Part shown: positions 7,304 to 7,982 of the stretch, piece after piece
Numbering within the stretch: position 1 is the stretch's first letter
Layout of the letters: each line of letters opens with the position of its first letter
Assembly (NCBI GenBank): GCA_946221825.1
Contig: CAMINA010000054.1
Coordinates: 1 to 7,982 of the forward strand
Reading direction: 5' to 3'
Origin: an uncultured Nesterenkonia sp.
GTDB taxonomy: Bacteria > Actinomycetota > Actinomycetes > Actinomycetales > Micrococcaceae
DNA length: 7,982 nucleotides
Notes under the pieces: model-generated
What the model was told of the DNA's origin: nothing
The model's input: the letters and a program-made list of their open reading frames with translations, nothing else
Database searches by the model: none
Position numbers and translations under genes: made by a program

Positions 7304-7316
7304 GCACCTCCGGTGC
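7304..7316 (-). promoter_or_regulatory. rarA ribosome binding site inside a small perfect hairpin
   Basis: Read on the minus strand, GCACC-GGA-GGTGC is a perfect 5-bp stem with a 3-base loop. The Shine-Dalgarno sequence GGAGGTG makes up the loop and the 3' arm, and GTG 7300 follows 3 bases after the hairpin. The ribosome binding site is clear and fixes the start. Whether the hairpin forms and limits rarA translation is inference. Confidence 0.6.
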
Positions 7317-7351
7317 GATTCGGAGAAAGATTCGAATGGGCGGGGTCCACT

Positions 7352-7982
7352 CTACCGCGGCTGCGGCCGCGGGGCATCGTCCTGCGGCGTCCCGGCGCCG
7401 ACCAGGCCGGGAAGACCTGCCCGGCTGCCCATAGCCACGACGGCGATCAGGCTGCCGAGCACCAGGACAGCGGCGGCGAGGGTGTTGATCACACCGGGCA
7501 ACAGATCCACCAGCTGATACGCGCCGATGCCGCCGGCGTAGCGCAGCAGACGGTGAGGCAGAGCTGCCGGTCCAGGCGTCGCTGTGGCGCTGAAGCGCAT
7601 GCGCACGGCGAAGTCGCCCACAGTGCGTCCAGAGACCAGCGTGAGCAGACCCAGGACCAGCAGTGGGACCCAGAACGGGATCTGCTGGGTCAGCTCAGTG
7701 TCCAGCTGCCCTCCTGTTCTGCCGAGGTGCATCTGCCAAGCATTGCTGAGCACCGCCACGGAGACAGCGAGCAGCAGTACGGCCAGCACGTCGCAGACCA
7801 TGCCGGTCACGCGACGCCCGAGGCTGATCCGTTCTGGGGCTTCTGAGATGCCCGACCGAACCGCGATGGGCGCCGGCAACCACCTGTTGCGCAGCTGCAG
7901 CAGCAGGCTGATCAGCACTGCGCCCAGGAACGCCCCGGAGGTGTTGGCCAACAGATCGTCCACGTCGAACAGGCGGTAGGGA
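7352..7982 (-). CDS. VanZ-RDD fusion membrane protein, C-terminal part (partial)
   Basis: The reading frame is open to the right edge, so the gene begins outside the window; 209 residues are visible before TAG at 7354-7352. The first visible residues, PYRLFDVDDLLANTSGAFLG, match the last conserved block of VanZ-family proteins (R-F-D-x-D-D-x-x-x-N-T-x-G). After a linker comes an RDD-like domain: LGRRVTGMVCDVLAVLLL, a membrane helix with the Arg-Asp pattern, then PFWVPLLVLGLLTLV, then GRTVGDFAVRMRF (the usual GRTxGK has Asp for Lys here), and a final helix pair. The last 30 or so residues are a Gly/Pro-rich tail. A GTG at 7963 could look like a start, but it sits inside the VanZ motif and is almost certainly internal. 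VanZ is named from a teicoplanin-resistance gene, but most chromosomal members have no known role, and RDD domains are linked to transport in a few cases only. No function is assigned. Confidence 0.85.
   Translation of the reverse strand, partial: PYRLFDVDDLLANTSGAFLGAVLISLLLQLRNRWLPAPIAVRSGISEAPERISLGRRVTGMVCDVLAVLLLAVSVAVLSNAWQMHLGRTGGQLDTELTQQIPFWVPLLVLGLLTLVSGRTVGDFAVRMRFSATATPGPAALPHRLLRYAGGIGAYQLVDLLPGVINTLAAAVLVLGSLIAVVAMGSRAGLPGLVGAGTPQDDAPRPQPR
7355..7372 (-). terminator. G+C-rich hairpin in the last codons of the VanZ-RDD gene
   Basis: On the minus strand, CCGCGGC-CGCA-GCCGCGG is a perfect 7-bp stem with a 4-base loop, directly before the TAG stop. No T-run follows, and the same bases encode the RPQPR tail. 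It could slow or partly end transcription before rarA, or be only a by-product of G+C-rich codons. Confidence 0.35.

Noticed and set aside
7317..7336. Repeated GATTCG and a TTCGAA palindrome upstream of rarA as a possible LexA/SOS operator
   Set aside because: The actinobacterial SOS box needs a TCGAAC-N4-GTTCGA type arrangement; here the copies are in direct orientation 12 bases apart and do not fit it.
7352..7963. GTG at 7963 as the true start of a complete 203-residue RDD protein
   Set aside because: The frame stays open upstream and encodes PYRLFD, which continues the VanZ motif into VDDLL; the start must lie beyond the window.

Overview
The window looks like ordinary chromosomal DNA from a high-G+C Gram-positive bacterium (Actinomycetota, plausibly Micrococcales). 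The evidence is the strongly G/C-biased third codon positions, an actinobacterial-type qcrA-qcrB pair (Rieske protein with a CHQSTFD cluster motif; cytochrome b with a PDWY motif and a long soluble C-terminal tail), GTG start codons behind strong purine-rich ribosome binding sites, and a VanZ-RDD membrane protein. The family or genus cannot be fixed from the sequence alone.

Layout, left to right. Positions 1-197 hold the C-terminal end of the Rieske iron-sulfur subunit QcrA (+). It is followed, with a 4-base ATGA overlap, by complete qcrB at 194-1912 (+), the cytochrome b subunit of the menaquinol:cytochrome c oxidoreductase (bc1-type complex III). A 176-base gap (1913-2088) holds a small hairpin and then a perfect 15-bp-stem hairpin that probably ends the qcr transcript. 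Positions 2089-5931 (+) encode a very large (1280 aa) polytopic membrane protein of unknown function: an N-terminal membrane anchor, a Pro/Gln-rich linker built partly of short tandem repeats, and then a very long run of membrane segments whose last third contains a visible internal duplication. Its 3' end overlaps, tail to tail by 17 bases, the minus-strand gene rarA (7300-5915), which encodes the AAA+ replication-associated recombination protein. Upstream of rarA on the same strand is the C-terminal part of a VanZ-RDD fusion membrane protein (7982-7352), which runs off the right edge of the window.

Functionally, the left part is respiratory-chain housekeeping (menaquinol oxidation and proton translocation), and rarA is replication and repair housekeeping. 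The giant membrane protein and the VanZ-RDD protein have no function that can be assigned from sequence. I see no tRNA or rRNA genes, CRISPR array, insertion sequence, integrase, phage gene or attachment site. The parts most worth a second look are the giant protein with its internal repeats, the qcrB-distal hairpin, and a small hairpin that contains the rarA ribosome binding site.
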